Positions 24,401 through 31,992 of a stretch of 64,000 nt of DNA are shown here, in pieces. The notes under the pieces were generated by a model that saw only the letters and a list, made by a program, of their open reading frames with translations, had not been told where the DNA came from and did not search any database. The translations under genes and the position numbers were made by a program. This stretch comes from Megalobrama amblycephala. Lineage: Eukaryota; Chordata; Actinopteri; Cypriniformes; Xenocyprididae. The stretch spans positions 14,403,734 through 14,467,733 of the forward strand of contig NC_063049.1 of assembly GCF_018812025.1 (NCBI RefSeq), written 5' to 3'. Every line of letters starts with the position of its first letter. Position 1 is the stretch's first letter.

Positions 24401-27400
24401 AATCCGTAACTATATATTTGTTTGTAGTTTATTTAAAATATAGTTAACAATATAATCCAAATCCAAATAAGTCAATGAGTTTCAATGTTGTTTGGAGACC
24501 ACTGACTTCAAAGTATCATCTTTAATGTTCCACTGAAGAAAATATGTCACACAGGTTTGGAATAACATCATGTGAGGTTGAGTAATGATGGAATTGTCCT
24601 TTTTGGATGAACTATCCCTTTAGTATCTGAACTCCAAAAGAAATAACCCCATCATTTACCTTTTATTTTGTGTAGCTTCAATGAGTTTGACCACAAGTTC
24701 TTCGGCATCACTAATGCTGAAACAATCAACATGGACCCTCAGCACAAACTTTTGTTGCAGTGCACCTACAGGGCCCTAGAGGATGCTGGGATGCCAATGG
24801 AAAAGGCCAGTGGAACACGAACAGGAGTATTTTTGGGTAACATATAAGCATAATATAAGATAAATAAGAAAGTAACTTTTGGTGTCTTTTAATCCCAGTG
24901 AATAAGTATATGCACTACCTGCATGGGAAGTACCTTCAGAGCAACCTCAGGTTAAGATTCATTGCTAAATAGCACATTAATTTTCGTAGTAATTCCCCGG
25001 TTCAAAAGAAGGATCTAACTTGTCCTGACCTCAGTATGTGCAATTGTGCTTTAATTTCTTTGTTATAACACACATAGCACATTAGGTGGCTACAGTTAAG
25101 GGCTGATAACTAAAATGTTGCATGTCAGAGCACTGCAAGTATTGTTCTCTTGAGCAAAGCACTTAACTTCAGGTTGCACTGTAATTAGGTATACAGTAAG
25201 TGGCTATGGATAAAAACATATCTCCAGCTAACATGTTTTTTGTTTTGTCTAACTTTGCTTTTTTTTTTCAGGCCTAATGAACAAAGACTTTGAGCTGGCA
25301 AAAGTGAGAATTAATCCAAAACACATAGACCACACCAATGGCACTGGTTCCGCTATGAGTATAGCTGCCAATCGCATCTCATACGTATTCAACTTCACTG
25401 GCCCCTCACTGTCCATTGACTGTGCCTGCTCCTCATCCCTCGTTGCCCTTCACTTAGCTTGTCAAGCCATAAAACAAGGTAGTCTTCAAAAATATGTTTG
25501 TAAGCTGTGTAGATCAACTTATTTGCACATTTTAAGAAGACTGTCCATATACTGTATACTGTATGTGTACTAATTTATAGTACTGTGCAAGACATTAGAT
25601 GCTTTATGTTTCATAAATGTTTTGTTTTAGTGTGCCATTACATCAATGTGTGACATCAATTATAGAGTTTCAAACATTCCTTTTGCAATTACTGTAATAT
25701 TGAAAAGTAGTCTTACTGCAGATTGTCTGACCAACACAGAGACAGAAGCAATTGAGACTAAAGCCTAAATTCATAGCAGAACTGTGGCAACATCTTCAAG
25801 ATGCATGGAACCTATCTGTAAACTATATTATAATAATTGAGTGTAGGTGTATCTGGGAAATACATTCTGTGAAAAATCATCTTACAGTACACTTATTTTT
25901 CTCCAATTCATTTGAGACTATCTAGCTGAATGGTGATGAAGCAAGACAAGCTATAGCTCCTTGTTCCTAAATTTTATTAAATTAATTCAATTATTAGCCA
26001 TTAGGCTTCTCCCATCACCCTAAGTTTTGTGGTTATCTGTATTCCACTCAACAGGAGACTGTGATATGGCCTTGTGTGCCGGTGTGTCCTGTATATTGGA
26101 GCCAACCCTTTTTGTGACTCTCTCCAAGGCAAAAATGATCTCCTCTGATGGAACAAGTAAACCTTTCAGCAGCAAAGCAGACGGATATGGCAGAGGTGAA
26201 GGATGCGGGGTCGTTCTATTAAAGCCTCTGAAAAAAGTAAATAAAAAGATTGTGTCATATAAATTATGACGATGTACCTAATCATAAACTACTGGAAGAA
26301 ACACCCATATGTTGTCTGTATTTTGACAGGCTTTTGAAGACCATGATCATATTTGGGGTATTGTCAGCAAAACTGCAGTCAATCAAGATGGCCACACCAC
26401 TAGTCCAATCACCAAACCATCCATGGTACAGCAGGAGGAGCTGCTTAGAAAAATCTACTCAACAGAAACTGACCTGACTAGTATCCAGTACATTGAGGCT
26501 CATGGGACAGGGACTCCAACTGGAGATCCAATAGAAGCAGGTAGCATCTCAAAAGTCATTGCCAAAGCAAGACCTCAAAAATCAGGGCCACTCATCATTG
26601 GATCTGTTAAAAGCAATATTGGACACACAGAATCTGCCGCAGGTGTTGCAGGGCTCATAAAGGTTCTATTGATGATGCACCATGAAACCATTGTGCCATC
26701 ATTGTTCTACTCTGTGGAAAACTCCAGCATAGACATTGTATCTCTCAATATGAAAATCCCCACCAGAACAGAAAAATGGATCAGTGACTGCAGCGCAGGG
26801 AGGTCTGCAGGAATCAATAACTTTGGGTTTGGTGGAACAAATGCACATGCAATTGTCAGACAATATGTGCAGTCAAAAAAGCCAAAAGCTCAGCTAATAA
26901 ACAAATCCCATCAGTTCTTTGTGGTCTCTGCAGCCTCCGAAAAATCCATGAAAAATATTATTGCAGATACAGCAGAACAGATCAGTGCAGGGAAAATATC
27001 AGATCTACAGTCTTTACTGTACACATCCTCATGTAGAAGAAGTCACTTGAAACATAAATACAGGAAAGTATTTCAAACATCATCATTGGCAGATCTGCAA
27101 GAGAAACTAACTGTTGCTGTGGAGAAAAAGCTTGTACCGTCAAAGACAGACTCCAAGCTAGTTTTTGTGTTTTGTGGCAATGGTGTTACATATCAGGGTA
27201 TGTGCAAGCAGCTCTTAAAACAAGAGCCAGTTTTCAGAGAGGAAATTAGAAAGATTGAAACACTGTTGCAAATCTATAGAAGTTTGAATCTGATAGAGAT
27301 GCTGGAGAGTGAATCTGAGAAAAGTACAGAGCTGTCTGATCCAAAGATTGTCCAGCCTCTTTTGTTTGCTATTCAGGTTGCTGTTGTCAAACTTCTGAAA

Positions 27401-30400
27401 CACCGGGGCATCAGCCCTGATGCTGTTTTGGGGCACTCTATTGGAGAAGTCGCTGCAGCTCATTGTTCTGGTTTGCTGTCACTTGAAGATGCAGTGAAAG
27501 TCATCCACTATCGAAGTTCTTTGCAAAGCACTGTGACAGGAGGGAAGATGCTAGTAGTCAGTAATATGGCTGTTTCTGAAGTCTTGAAAATTCTTCCATC
27601 TTATTCAGAAAGGGTTTGTCTGGCTGCTTATAACAGCCCTCAGTCATGCACTCTCTCAGGAGATGCAGAAGACATTGACAGATTCCAAAAAAATTTGAGC
27701 AATTCAGCCAGTGGAAAAGATTTGTTCCTTCGCATTTTAGATGTTCCTGCAGCATACCACAGTCACAAGATGGATCCCATTTTATCCAAAGTTAAACAGA
27801 GTATAGGCTCATTGCAGGCACATAATTTGGAGGCAGAACTGTTCTCAACAGTGACAGGTGTTAGTTTGTGCTCCTCAGATTTTACTACTGGTGAATATTG
27901 GGCAAAGAATATCAGAGAACCAGTGGAATTTGAACAAGCTGTAAAGTCTGCAGTTAAAAACAAAAGGAGTGTGGTATTTGTTGAAATTAGTCCAAGAAGA
28001 TCTTTGCAGAGGTACATCACTGAGACTTTGGGAAATGACATTACTGTGATTCCCTCAGTGCAGCCTGATAAAGACCAGGAGACAATGCTTGCAGCTGTTT
28101 CCAAACTGTTTGAGCTTGGGGTCAAAGTGGACTGGGAAACATTCTTCAAAGGTTTTGAGACTGAACCAATTCCCTACCCACGATACCAGTTTGATGATGT
28201 GAAGAGAGATGTCTTTGCTTCAAATTTGCAGTTGATCAGTCCCACTGGCAGCCATCCAGTAGTTACACAAATTGGTACAGACAGTTCAGTGTTCAGCTGT
28301 GATTTATCCTCCGATTCAATGGCCTTCCTGCAGGACCACAAGCACAGTGGGGTTGCCATCATTCCTGGGGCATTTTATGCAGAGTTGGGATTAGCAACTT
28401 CCATGGCATATGCAAAACCTAAGGTTCCACTCAGTTCTCTGCAGCTCAGCATAACGTTTCAGAGTCCATTAGTTTTTAACCAGAATACCCCAGACATAAA
28501 TGTACAGCTGGATCATTCAGACAATTTGGCCGTTAACGTATTTAAGTTCAAAATACAGTCTACTTCTGCAGTCTATGCATTTGGCACAGTAGAAGCAAAA
28601 CCAGGTAGAAGACCTGAAGAACAGTTCATTTCATTAGACTGTATTTCTAAAAGATGCACATTCCACATGACTACTGAAGAACTCTACAAACTTCTAAGTC
28701 AAGCAGGATTTGAGTATGGGTCTGTCTTCAGAAATAATGCAGATGTTTATTGTGGAAAAGAATTTAGAGAGGCTATATCTGTTGTGAAGGTCAGAAAAGA
28801 ATTACTGCCTCAATTACATGACTATCACCTTCACCCTGTGGTCTTGGATTATGTCATGCAACTTGTTCTTGCAACTATAGGAGGTGTATCAACAAGGCCC
28901 CAATATCCTGTGCAAATAGGAAGCCTGACTGTATTTGAATCATTGCAAGAGGAGATGGTTGTATATCTGAGAGCAGTACATGTAGGAGAAGATGATTTTG
29001 ACATTTGTGGCTGCTTAGCCAACAAACAGGGTAGGGTGTTAGTTGAACTGAAGCATGTGAAGATTAGAATGCTAGGAAGTCGTTTCCAAGTAGTCAAGGA
29101 GTACTTTTTCCACAACGATTTCAGTAGCATCTCTGAAATTGACACATTTGATACACAGATAAAGGCACTGGTCTTTTCTGACCAGGTAGGAATATCTAAA
29201 GCTCTGCAACAGTACTTGGACCCAACATCTAGGTATGTGTCTTCTTCAAGTTGTAACATACTGTTAGAAGATGGAGTTGAACTTCTTTTGTCAAAACTGA
29301 AAATTTCAAGTGTAAAGAAAAACTTTCAGGAAATTTTGTTCATGTGGGGTGATGCAGACCTAACCTCTCTCGAATCAGAGAAGATCTTGGACAGTATGGC
29401 GGGGTGTTGTGAGATTTTCCGAAAGCTTGTCAGATATCTCAATGCACTTCATTTCTCAGGTGATATCAGAGTAATAACCTATAGGTCGTCTGAGAGCATA
29501 GTGGACCACATAAACCCTGGGTTTGTTCTGTCAGGAATGATAAGAGCATGTGCAGCTGAATTGTCAGAACTTTCCTTCCAGCTGATTGACATGGGCTCTG
29601 CCACTTTTGAAGACATCAAAGCTTTGGTTCAGGTCCTCAGATCATACCCCTGTAACAAATATCCAGAGCTAGTAGTGAAGGAGGGCAAAATTCTCAAACC
29701 TGAAATCACCCACACATCTTTGCCAACCATGGTAATCTCTTCAAGAAATGCACACATTTTGGATGAAGAAGTCTTCATCTTGCAGACATCTGACCCATAT
29801 ATAATGACAAATGTGTCAGCAACTCAAATGGATAATTCCATTGAACTGATTCAAGGAAAAAATATTGAGCTTCGCCTCAGTAATATCTGTGTTCATTCAT
29901 CAGATTACTTTCCAGTCAGCATTTCTGGCATGAAATATTTTCAGACGTTGTATTGGAACAAACACACAACTGAAAACCATAAGCTCTTAGCCCTTGACTT
30001 CAGTGGCACTGTCACAGCTGTGGGTAAAGATGTCAGCAAATTTAAAGTTGGTGATCACGTTGTGTCTTGTTACCCTGTGGCTGCCACCACTAAAGTAGTT
30101 CTCCCAGCAGCTGTTTGCTGCAAAGCAAAAAGGCTTTCATTCTTGAATGACATGCCTTGTGTCTCTTATATGGTACTGGCTTGGGAGATCTTGCATGAGG
30201 CGTTACCCAAAGCTAAACAGCAATGGAAATTGGGCATTTTCTCAGCTGTTCCGGACTCAGCTTTGATGAATGTCTTAATTGCTATTGCAAACAGATCAGG
30301 TTGGAATGTCAGAGTGAGCACTCAGACTGATCAGCTGTCTTGTGATTTTAGTGAGGTTGTGGGGGCTGTTCTTCTACCTCCTTATAATGTAAAAACTGCT

Positions 30401-31891
30401 GAAATTGCTAGCAGTATTAGAGGCATCAAAGATATTGTTCTTGTCTATGACAACCAGACACAATTTCCATTCAATACTACAACATTCCGAGGTACAAATG
30501 ACGAAGTCCACTTCCATGTCCTCCTCATGTCCCAAATAATGCAAAAGGGGTCTCTGCAAATGAAAATGCCACATGTCTACCGTTGGCTGAAATCCATGCA
30601 TTTGGACAAAAAGTCCTTGTCTTTGGATGCAACAGCTGTTCAAAGAGTGAAATCTCAAGACACTGATCTTCTGTCTGTAAAAGAATCTGAATCATACTTC
30701 AGAACCCAGATCCTACCCATTATCATCCTGAACATTGAAGACAAGAACCAGCTGTCTGACATTCCAGTGATGCCTAAACACAGTCTATTCAAGAAAAATT
30801 CTGTCTATATTGTCACAGGTGGTCTGACAGGGTTGGGGTTTGAGACAGTAAAGTTCATTGCTCAGAGAGGAGGAGGAAACATTGTCATTCTGTCTAGGAG
30901 TAATCCAAACACTCAGATCCAACAAGAGATAAGTCAGTTCAGTAGTCATTGGGATTCTGTCATTAAGTGTCTGCCGTGTGATGTTTCTGTATCTGAGCAA
31001 GTGGACCAGACAATTGTTAATATTGGAAAACTGTTTCCATCCAGTCCAATCAAAGGGGTATTTCACAGTGCAGTTGTCCTGCATGATGGGCTGATTGAAC
31101 GTCTTGACAAATCTCTTTATGAGAAAGTTATGAGGCCAAAAGTAAATGGAGTGATTAACCTTCACCGTGCTACCATACAATGCAATCTGGATTACTTTGT
31201 GTGCTATTCCTCCATCTCTGCCTTCATTGGCAATGCCTCACAAACTAATTATGCTGCAGCTAATACATTCATGGACACTTTCTGTCACTACCGCAGAAAT
31301 ATTGGGCTTTCTGGACAGTCCATTAATTGGGGGGCTTTGAATCTTGGCCTTCTGCTGAACAAAGGCCATTTCCAAAGATTTCTGGAGGCAAAGGGAATCA
31401 TGCTTTTGGAGATTCCAGAAATCCATGAAAGTCTTGAGCATTGCCTCTTGATCAACAAACCTCAACAGGTTGTATGCAAATTCAATTTTAAAAACAGCTG
31501 GAATAACATTCTTAGTCAGAATAAATCGCTACAAGCACGTTTGTTCAAAATAGTAGATGAAGCTTTTAGTAAAGCTGGACTGAATTTATCTAGACCTGAA
31601 CAAACCAAGAAATCATCCTCACCACGTGATTATCTGTGTCTCATGATTAGTGAAACGACTGGTATTGAGATGGCTGAGCTGAATGATGATGTTCATCTTT
31701 TCAATTTAGGCATTGACTCAATGTTAGCCATGACTCTGCAGAATCTTATCTTCAATGATAGAGGTGTGACTGTCCCTCTAGTGACTCTGATGGATCCAAA
31801 TAGCACACTGGCATCTCTCATTAGAATCCTGGAGGAGAATTGTATAGATGAATATCAGAGTAAAGATGAGAGCAAATCCACATACTTATGA
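6418..31891 (+). CDS. pks1: Type I iterative polyketide synthase, animal FAS-like (probable otolith PKS), six exons
   Basis: Predicted joins 6418-6475, 6577-6730, 24676-24836, 25272-25478, 26055-26236, 26330-31891 use GT/AG sites, keep phase (1,2,1,1,0) and give 2107 aa. An in-frame TGA at 6412 makes ATG 6418 the start. Domains: ketosynthase ~5-430 (Cys177, His312, His353), acyltransferase ~533-850 (GHSIG Ser624, His731), dehydratase ~880-1160 (His924 in HxxxGxxxxP, Asp1094 in DxxxQ), structural KR ~1190-1400, ER-like ~1410-1680 (degenerate), KR ~1745-1930 (TGGLTGLG, Ser about 1882, Tyr1895, Asn1899), ACP ~2020-2095 (LGIDS, Ser2051). No thioesterase. Known for the family: animal PKSs related to fatty acid synthase; fish pks1 is needed for otolith seeding in zebrafish and medaka. 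Inference: cytosolic, iterative, makes a partly reduced polyketide. The symbol rests on architecture; a paralogue is possible. Residue numbers assume these joins. Confidence 0.9.
6577..6730 (+). CDS. pks1: PKS exon 2 (KS N-terminal part)
   Basis: Acceptor TTTTAG, donor GTAAGA. Encodes the [11 protein letters not shown] segment and the [11 protein letters not shown] stretch typical of KS domains. It ends in phase 2 within a Gly codon that exon 3 completes, about 17.9 kb downstream. Confidence 0.9.
6840..7400. repeat. Dispersed repeat in PKS intron 2, interrupted by a MITE
   Basis: Second copy of the 2680-3300 repeat (shared GGGGGGTAATTGAGA and the GAGGCAATG.CTCCATC block). A 181-bp MITE at 6978-7158 sits inside it: comparison with the other copy shows where the alignment is broken. 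Confidence 0.5.
6978..7158. mobile_element. 181-bp MITE with perfect 18-bp terminal inverted repeats
   Basis: Left end AGCAGGGTTCCTCAAATC and right end GATTTGAGGAACCCTGCT are exact reverse complements. No target-site duplication can be recognised. The inner part is non-coding. The AGCAGGGTTCC ends suggest an hAT-type family. Confidence 0.85.
7401..8118. other. Intron 2 sequence, nothing recognised
   Basis: AT-rich intronic DNA. Short open frames are present, but none shows a domain or family motif. Confidence 0.35.
8123..9076. mobile_element. TTAA-flanked MITE, 954 bp (same family as 54883-55856)
   Basis: Flanked by TTAA at 8119-8122 and 9077-9080. Left end AGGTACCTTAGAA and right end CTAGGGCACCT are imperfect inverted repeats (consensus AGGTGCCCTAGA). 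It is highly similar along its length to 54883-55856, including ACACCGACTGTTACGTA and AAAAATGGCAGATGGAGCAA. TTAA targets with AGG ends suit Kolobok- or piggyBac-like transposons; no transposase is present. Confidence 0.8.
9435..9613. repeat. GT tract and 'TATCTAACAGGGGACCA' repeat fragment
   Basis: A (GT)n tract at about 9481-9498 is followed by CTATCTAACAGGGGACCA, the same motif that recurs at 11536, 11876, 18841 and 18910. It ends at the MITE insertion at 9614. Confidence 0.5.
9614..10746. mobile_element. Non-autonomous hAT element, 1133 bp, with 8-bp target duplication
   Basis: Ends TAGGGGTGTAACGAT and ATCGTTACACCCCTA are 15-bp perfect inverted repeats. GTTGGTCA occurs directly on both sides (9606-9613 and 10747-10754), an 8-bp duplication as hAT transposition leaves. 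Subterminal ACGATACG repeats are dense. Open frames inside overlap on both strands and show no transposase motif. Confidence 0.9.
10755..11288. other. Intron 2 sequence, nothing recognised
   Basis: AT-rich with a 19-bp T tract near 11042. No open frame or terminal repeat seen. Confidence 0.35.
13108..14234. mobile_element. Non-autonomous hAT element, 1127 bp, inside the LINE tail
   Basis: Ends TAGGGGTGTGACGAGAC and its inverted copy GATCTCGTCACACCCCTA. Flanks CTGTACAG (13100-13107) and TTGTACAG (14235-14242) match at 7 of 8 positions, fitting an 8-bp hAT duplication with one later change. Subterminal CACGAGACGAGAC repeats. It is a sister family of 9614-10746 (same TAGGGGTGT ends). Confidence 0.85.
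14307..14738 (-). pseudogene. LINE reverse transcriptase C-terminal fragment (143 codons open)
   Basis: Product includes [51 protein letters not shown] and [10 protein letters not shown], the well-known end of L2/CR1-clade ORF2 proteins after the polymerase domain. The polymerase catalytic motif and endonuclease are missing, so it is a dead 5'-truncated copy. It lies antisense within PKS intron 2. Confidence 0.85.
15407..15974. mobile_element. MITE with imperfect GTCCGCACGGAG-type ends
   Basis: Left end GGCCCCGTCCGCACGGAGACG and right end CCGGCTTCGTGTGGACGTAGCC are imperfect inverted copies (shared CGTCC.CACG). It is GC-richer than its surroundings. Non-coding; I cannot name the superfamily. 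Confidence 0.55.
15975..16690. repeat. Probable degraded DNA element (CCCAATCCC-type end)
   Basis: Begins near GGCCCAATCCCAATTCTA at 16025, a common start of fish DNA elements, with ACCCCTTCG-rich sequence. I do not see a matching inverted right end, so the limits are uncertain. Confidence 0.35.
17120..17900. other. Intron 2 sequence between inverted-repeat arms
   Basis: Contains CGTGATACGCTGAATG and ATCACACCGGTGTGAT (17821-17836), a short perfect palindrome. No coding frame. Possibly an old MITE. Confidence 0.3.
18957..20416. other. Intron 2 sequence, nothing recognised
   Basis: AT-rich with short A and AATAAATAAA tracts near 19230. No domain-bearing frame. Confidence 0.35.
20417..21023. 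mobile_element. MITE with CCGTTCACACTTG ends
   Basis: Left end GGGTCCGTTCACACTTGGCA and right end ACAAGTGTGAACGCAC are inverted; subterminal TTTGGTTCG and CGAACCAAA also mirror each other. No clear target duplication. Non-coding. Confidence 0.65.
21110..21354 (-). pseudogene. gag N-terminal remnant
   Basis: From a minus-strand ATG at 21354, the frames read a charged, helical gag-like start ([18 protein letters not shown]) and then [11 protein letters not shown] and [16 protein letters not shown] run of T near 21335 shifts the frame and a stop follows. No capsid, protease or polymerase remains. Confidence 0.5.
21713..21730 (-). other. Primer-binding site, tRNA-Pro-like
   Basis: Minus-strand TGGGGGCTCGTCTCGGAG begins with the TGG complement of a tRNA CCA end. 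It closely resembles the classic tRNA-Pro primer site. It follows directly on GTAACG of the LTR. Confidence 0.6.
21731..22090 (-). repeat. LTR of the fragment above
   Basis: 360 bp lying before a tRNA-Pro-like primer site. Minus-strand AATAAA lies near 21810. The outer end touches the 8-bp duplication of the hAT insertion at 22097. Confidence 0.5.
22097..24396 (-). mobile_element. hAT (Charlie-like) DNA transposon, 2300 bp, with TIRs and 8-bp target duplication
   Basis: Ends are CAGAGGTGGGCAAAC at the left and the inverse of CAGAGGGGGGCAAAC at the right (14 of 15 match). CCCTAATC flanks both sides (22089-22096 and 24397-24404), an exact 8-bp duplication, the hallmark of hAT insertion. Further in, GGGCCACAT/GGGCCAGAT subterminal blocks are mirrored. 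One minus-strand transposase gene fills most of it. Sequence just inside the ends is non-coding. It sits in PKS intron 2 antisense to the host gene, next to an older LTR fragment. Confidence 0.93.
22409..24177 (-). pseudogene. hAT transposase, BED-finger type related to GTF2IRD2/Charlie8, frameshifted
   Basis: Minus strand from ATG 24177: a BED-type zinc finger (CLICQ...HHFSSKH, residues about 38-60), then a hAT transposase body with TTDGSPNL and [17 protein letters not shown] and the C-terminal [21 protein letters not shown] dimerisation stretch. The reading frame moves at about 23690, 23270 and 22620, so no full protein can be made. The family is known to have given rise to the transposase part of host GTF2IRD2-like proteins. 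It once supplied transposase for CAGAGG-ended elements. Young-looking: long frames survive. Confidence 0.88.
24470..24624 (-). repeat. End fragment of the common TTAA-type fish repeat (GGGTTAGTTCACCC family)
   Basis: GGATGAACTATCCCTTTA at the right end is the inverse of the AAAGGGTTAGTTCACCC start seen at 45594. It lies just upstream of PKS exon 3. Confidence 0.55.
24676..24836 (+). CDS. pks1: PKS exon 3 (KS)
   Basis: Acceptor TGTAG, donor GTAACA. Encodes [17 protein letters not shown], matching the KS 'MDPQQR'-type motif, then the YRALEDAGM helix. The frame is open and the phases fit exons 2 and 4. Confidence 0.92.
25272..25478 (+). CDS. pks1: PKS exon 4 (KS active-site cysteine)
   Basis: Acceptor TTTTTTCAG, donor GTAGTC. 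Contains [20 protein letters not shown]. The nucleophile is Cys177 (TGC at 25427). The residue two positions before the catalytic Cys is Cys where most KSs have Thr (DTACSSS). Confidence 0.93.
25479..26054. other. PKS intron 4, nothing recognised
   Basis: 576 bp with GT and AG ends, AT-rich. No other gene or clear repeat. Confidence 0.6.
26055..26236 (+). CDS. pks1: PKS exon 5 (KS)
   Basis: Acceptor CAACAG, donor GTAAAT. Encodes [32 protein letters not shown] and a lysine-rich end, all standard KS segments. Phase 0 at the end. Confidence 0.92.
26330..31891 (+). CDS. pks1: PKS exon 6: KS end to ACP in one 5.56-kb exon
   Basis: Acceptor TTGACAG; 1853 codons plus TGA. It begins [21 protein letters not shown] and carries both KS histidines (EAHGTGT, NIGHTE), [10 protein letters not shown], the AT (GHSIGE at 27431), the DH (His codon at 28337), a structural KR half (about 29150-29750), an ER-like region with a conserved [12 protein letters not shown] strand near 29996, the KR (30812 onward) and the ACP (Ser codon at 31718). 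The last residues after the ACP are a short charged tail with no thioesterase or reductase. Intron loss from this part, against five introns in the KS, is a notable asymmetry. Confidence 0.95.
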   Translation, partial: AFEDHDHIWGIVSKTAVNQDGHTTSPITKPSMVQQEELLRKIYSTETDLTSIQYIEAHGTGTPTGDPIEAGSISKVIAKARPQKSGPLIIGSVKSNIGHTESAAGVAGLIKVLLMMHHETIVPSLFYSVENSSIDIVSLNMKIPTRTEKWISDCSAGRSAGINNFGFGGTNAHAIVRQYVQSKKPKAQLINKSHQFFVVSAASEKSMKNIIADTAEQISAGKISDLQSLLYTSSCRRSHLKHKYRKVFQTSSLADLQEKLTVAVEKKLVPSKTDSKLVFVFCGNGVTYQGMCKQLLKQEPVFREEIRKIETLLQIYRSLNLIEMLESESEKSTELSDPKIVQPLLFAIQVAVVKLLKHRGISPDAVLGHSIGEVAAAHCSGLLSLEDAVKVIHYRSSLQSTVTGGKMLVVSNMAVSEVLKILPSYSERVCLAAYNSPQSCTLSGDAEDIDRFQKNLSNSASGKDLFLRILDVPAAYHSHKMDPILSKVKQSIGSLQAHNLEAELFSTVTGVSLCSSDFTTGEYWAKNIREPVEFEQAVKSAVKNKRSVVFVEISPRRSLQRYITETLGNDITVIPSVQPDKDQETMLAAVSKLFELGVKVDWETFFKGFETEPIPYPRYQFDDVKRDVFASNLQLISPTGSHPVVTQIGTDSSVFSCDLSSDSMAFLQDHKHSGVAIIPGAFYAELGLATSMAYAKPKVPLSSLQLSITFQSPLVFNQNTPDINVQLDHSDNLAVNVFKFKIQSTSAVYAFGTVEAKPGRRPEEQFISLDCISKRCTFHMTTEELYKLLSQAGFEYGSVFRNNADVYCGKEFREAISVVKVRKELLPQLHDYHLHPVVLDYVMQLVLATIGGVSTRPQYPVQIGSLTVFESLQEEMVVYLRAVHVGEDDFDICGCLANKQGRVLVELKHVKIRMLGSRFQVVKEYFFHNDFSSISEIDTFDTQIKALVFSDQVGISKALQQYLDPTSRYVSSSSCNILLEDGVELLLSKLKISSVKKNFQEILFMWGDADLTSLESEKILDSMAGCCEIFRKLVRYLNALHFSGDIRVITYRSSESIVDHINPGFVLSGMIRACAAELSELSFQLIDMGSATFEDIKALVQVLRSYPCNKYPELVVKEGKILKPEITHTSLPTMVISSRNAHILDEEVFILQTSDPYIMTNVSATQMDNSIELIQGKNIELRLSNICVHSSDYFPVSISGMKYFQTLYWNKHTTENHKLLALDFSGTVTAVGKDVSKFKVGDHVVSCYPVAATTKVVLPAAVCCKAKRLSFLNDMPCVSYMVLAWEILHEALPKAKQQWKLGIFSAVPDSALMNVLIAIANRSGWNVRVSTQTDQLSCDFSEVVGAVLLPPYNVKTAEIASSIRGIKDIVLVYDNQTQFPFNTTTFRGTNDEVHFHVLLMSQIMQKGSLQMKMPHVYRWLKSMHLDKKSLSLDATAVQRVKSQDTDLLSVKESESYFRTQILPIIILNIEDKNQLSDIPVMPKHSLFKKNSVYIVTGGLTGLGFETVKFIAQRGGGNIVILSRSNPNTQIQQEISQFSSHWDSVIKCLPCDVSVSEQVDQTIVNIGKLFPSSPIKGVFHSAVVLHDGLIERLDKSLYEKVMRPKVNGVINLHRATIQCNLDYFVCYSSISAFIGNASQTNYAAANTFMDTFCHYRRNIGLSGQSINWGALNLGLLLNKGHFQRFLEAKGIMLLEIPEIHESLEHCLLINKPQQVVCKFNFKNSWNNILSQNKSLQARLFKIVDEAFSKAGLNLSRPEQTKKSSSPRDYLCLMISETTGIEMAELNDDVHLFNLGIDSMLAMTLQNLIFNDRGVTVPLVTLMDPNSTLASLIRILEENCIDEYQSKDESKSTYL

Positions 31892-31992
31892 TTTGTAATT
31901 TGTATTTCTTTAAAGCAGTCTTGTAGCCTCAAAACAAGGACTTTCTTAGAAATTCATGACATTTTGATGTGAAATTGGGATATAATTATGAC
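31892..31992 (+). other. Proximal 3' UTR of the PKS
   Basis: AT-rich sequence directly after the stop, before the first MITE. The first clear AATAAA that I noticed downstream is at 33721, so the mRNA may run through the MITEs at 31993 and 33278. This is a guess: RNA evidence would decide it. Confidence 0.3.

Noticed and set aside
26423..31891. Antisense frames of 60-136 codons within the PKS exon.
   Set aside because: Shadows of a long sense coding region; no motifs of their own.
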